64,000 nt of DNA from Trichopria drosophilae (lineage: Eukaryota > Arthropoda > Insecta > Hymenoptera > Diapriidae), in assembly GCA_030407085.1 (NCBI GenBank), contig CM059582.1, positions 4,216,001 to 4,280,000 on the forward strand, written 5' to 3'. Shown piece by piece: positions 61,360-64,000 of the stretch. The notes under the pieces were generated by a model. It ran no database searches, was not told where the DNA came from, and was given only the letters and a program-made list of their open reading frames with translations. Every line of letters begins with the position of its first letter. Position 1 is the stretch's first letter. A program made the translations under genes and the position numbers.

Positions 61360-64000
61360 ACTGCCTCGCACAGGTGGAATGTTACTTCCGAGGTTATTGT
61401 GTTTAAATTTTTGAGAGCTCGTTCAATGAATAAATTGGTCGTTTGTATTGCGTGCTTTTCCACTTTTTTCCACCCTTCTTACACAAATTTATACTCCAAT
61501 GCTTTCAAAATGACAGTGTTTTCACTTTATGAATTCTTTTAAATTTTATTTCTTTAATTTAGAGTTTTATATTCAATGAAATTGGCTCAATTTGATCAGG
61601 TCTGTTATAAAATATTGTAGAATTCATCATTTAATTTAATTGATGTCTGTTTCTCAAGTAATGTCTCGAAAATGATCGTGGCCTACAGAAAGCCAGAGCC
61701 ATGTAAATATAGGTGAAAGTTAAAATAGAAGATTTTTTAGGAAACCTTGAAAATTAATTTATTGAAAATTATAAATCGGATGTTTCGGCATTTAATTTGT
61801 TTACATTTAATAGGAAATTAATAATTATTATTTTTCTGTAAAATCTATTTGCCTTATAGTGTATGAGGAGCATATGGGCACCAAATATGTAAAATAATAG
61901 AAGGATTGTGTGGGTTAAATTGTAGAGAAATAATGGTTGGAAAAGTTTATATTAAAAATTATATAAAACAAATAGTGCGGATAATAGTATTGAGAATAAT
62001 AGATCATGTTTTGATTCCAAGAAACGATAGGCGATAAGCAAAAATTTAATTTTAATCACATTAAAAAATAAAAAACAGTTATGTCAGGCTGGTTATTTGT
62101 GAAATTTCTTGAAATGATTGTTTAAATGGTTTTAGATTACATGTCTTCTTGTTCTGTTTTGTTGCAATACAATCTTATTTATTCTTCTTCTATCATTTAT
62201 TTTTGTTGTTGTTTTGTTGTTATTTTTTAATGATTATTATTTATGTCGAAATATATATTGGTGTTTTCACTGATTTGAAAAATTGATAAATATTTGTAAT
62301 AATATTTTCACTGTATGTCTAGTCGGATTGAAGTTTAAATTTTGTATTAATAATAAGTGTATTCATTTTTAAATGTTGCGTACAAATTAAAGGTTACTAA
62401 TAGGAATCCTACTTCACAAACACAGTGAAAAACTTCATTTAAAAAACAATTTTATTTGGTCGTGTTTTAATCGTACGAATTCGAGGAAATATCCAATGAC
62501 AGTTATACAACATCTGATATATGGAGACTAAAAATGATTACTTCCTATGAAATATTCTAAAGTGCCCTATTAAACACTTTTATGCAATAGTCATTCATTA
62601 AAATCTTGAAATAAAAATGGAATCCGAGCAATTGTAACATTATTTAATTTTTATGGGGTTTTGAAAAGATTTTAAAAAATCGAGATCATTTCTACGTTAA
62701 ATCTCACAGATAAACATTCAACAAAGTTGAAAAACTTTGAAATGAAAATGAAAAATAATGGTAATGTAATTAAAAATTCATCGATATTCAAAAAAGGCAA
62801 TCCGTACTTTAGTGAGTAAGTCATACGGGAATCCTTATGTAAGTACAACTGTTTTCTCGCGCGATTATCGCTACAAGGACTTTGAGAACCCGACGCGTGC
62901 AAATCGCGAGGTCGTTACAAGCGCCGTCGACCCAAATCGTCTATACATGATATTTGCAATGACAATTTTTTCTCTTGCAGTTCCCACGCATTTCTCGTTA
63001 AGAATATTTCCCACAAATTAAGAATTTATTCTGGTCACTATCAATTTAGTGTCATTTGCACATCAATTAAATTAGACGCTGAGAATTGCAGCACATTACG
63101 TTGCAGGACAGCAACAAAAAACAGTGTCGAGTCAAAAGTCGGTAGTTTCAAGAAAAAAGAACTCTGGTTTACATCACAGAAATGCAAGTGAAAGTAACAC
63201 CAATACACTCAATTTAAGACATATTATGAATAATAACAAGTAATGTAACAGACAACAAACTTTACTTCAGGGTAATTTTTTAATAGGAAAACTATTGTAC
63301 GGCATGTTTTGAAAATTTTGGAGTGTATCTATATCTAATTGACCACCTTAGACAAACTTTTTGAATAAAAAATATACGATATTTGAAGAATTATGTGACA
63401 TGTTCGAAGTGGTCATAAATGAAGATTCCGCTGATATCTTAATATGGTCTTCAGAATACCTGAAAGAAAACAAAAAATCATTAAACTAGAGGAATTTTTG
63501 TATTTCTTTATTATTTGCATTGCTTAGTACTGCACTTACCCTTCAATAGTCATTAGTCGGTAACTTATTAAATTATGGCAATTTTAAATTAGGACATCAA
63601 GTATATATACATTTTGAACCGACGTTTTCTGACTTTATGCTCGTACACAAAGAACTCAGAAACTCCGGAGTACAAATTTTTAAAAGATTTTTATTAACTC
63701 ATTTGGTCCCTTACGATGGAAATGTTTTAGTGCGTTTCGGCTCTGTTCTTGCAGTTTATCAACGTTGAAAAAAATTCTTTTTGTTCAATTCTATATGGCT
63801 GTTTATATTTAGCTGAATTTTCTAGGTCGGTTAGATTCTTCTATTCGAATAATGAATAAATACCGCACCATCGTAGTAACTTCTAGTAAATATGCAATAA
63901 AATATTACAAATGTCCTTTGATGAAATCTGAATCTGGATTTCTAAATTTCCTATTTAGCTACTTCAAATTCTTGAGAAAGTTTTTGAAATTACCTTCTTT
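61360..64000. other. AT-rich spacer, no gene recognised
   Basis: AT-rich to the end of the window, apart from a roughly 100-base GC-richer patch at 62.85-62.95 kb. No gene supported. Confidence 0.55.

Overview
This is a eukaryotic, almost certainly insect, genomic window: AT-rich, gene-poor, with spliced exons using GT..AG junctions and many short non-autonomous repeats. I suspect Hymenoptera from general feel, but nothing in the sequence proves the order. There are no bacterial operons or CRISPR arrays.

One gene can be assembled with confidence. Five exons on the + strand (13288-14762, 16879-17020, 22711-22897, 23002-23268, 25706-25957) join in one uninterrupted frame. They encode the C-terminal 773 residues of Shroom: a long Ser/Pro-rich disordered region followed by the Rho-kinase-binding ASD2 coiled coil. 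The first visible exon begins inside a codon, so the N-terminal exons lie further upstream, either beyond the window or unrecognised in bases 1-13287. A poly(A) signal variant follows about 210 bases after the stop.

The rest is intronic or intergenic. Several blocks are clearly richer in GC than their surroundings without a convincing gene (about 7.85-8.95, 12.0-12.7, 20.3-22.3, 37.88-38.53, 42.7-43.45, 49.5-52.7 and 60.75-61.35 kb). They are best treated as candidate regulatory or conserved non-coding DNA. Between them lies AT-rich sequence.

The repeat landscape is dominated by foldback (inverted-repeat) elements. They include a TTAA-flanked piggyBac-type MITE (120-330), a run of six between 28.7 and 33.3 kb, two side by side at 41.1-42.5 kb, and others at 20.9, 43.8 and 48.0 kb. 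A decayed BEL/Pao retrotransposon (35.08-35.99 kb, minus strand) and an unnamed transposon-like coding remnant (58.14-58.50 kb) are also present, as is a tRNA-derived sequence (45.2 kb).

The most unusual object is the element at 41977-42547. It is a foldback with 147-base arms whose loop carries a hammerhead self-cleaving ribozyme fold at 42216-42284. All three stems, the full CTGATGA core and the C17 cleavage base are present; the one core defect is A instead of the catalytic G12. I know of no described element with this architecture, but no database search could be run.
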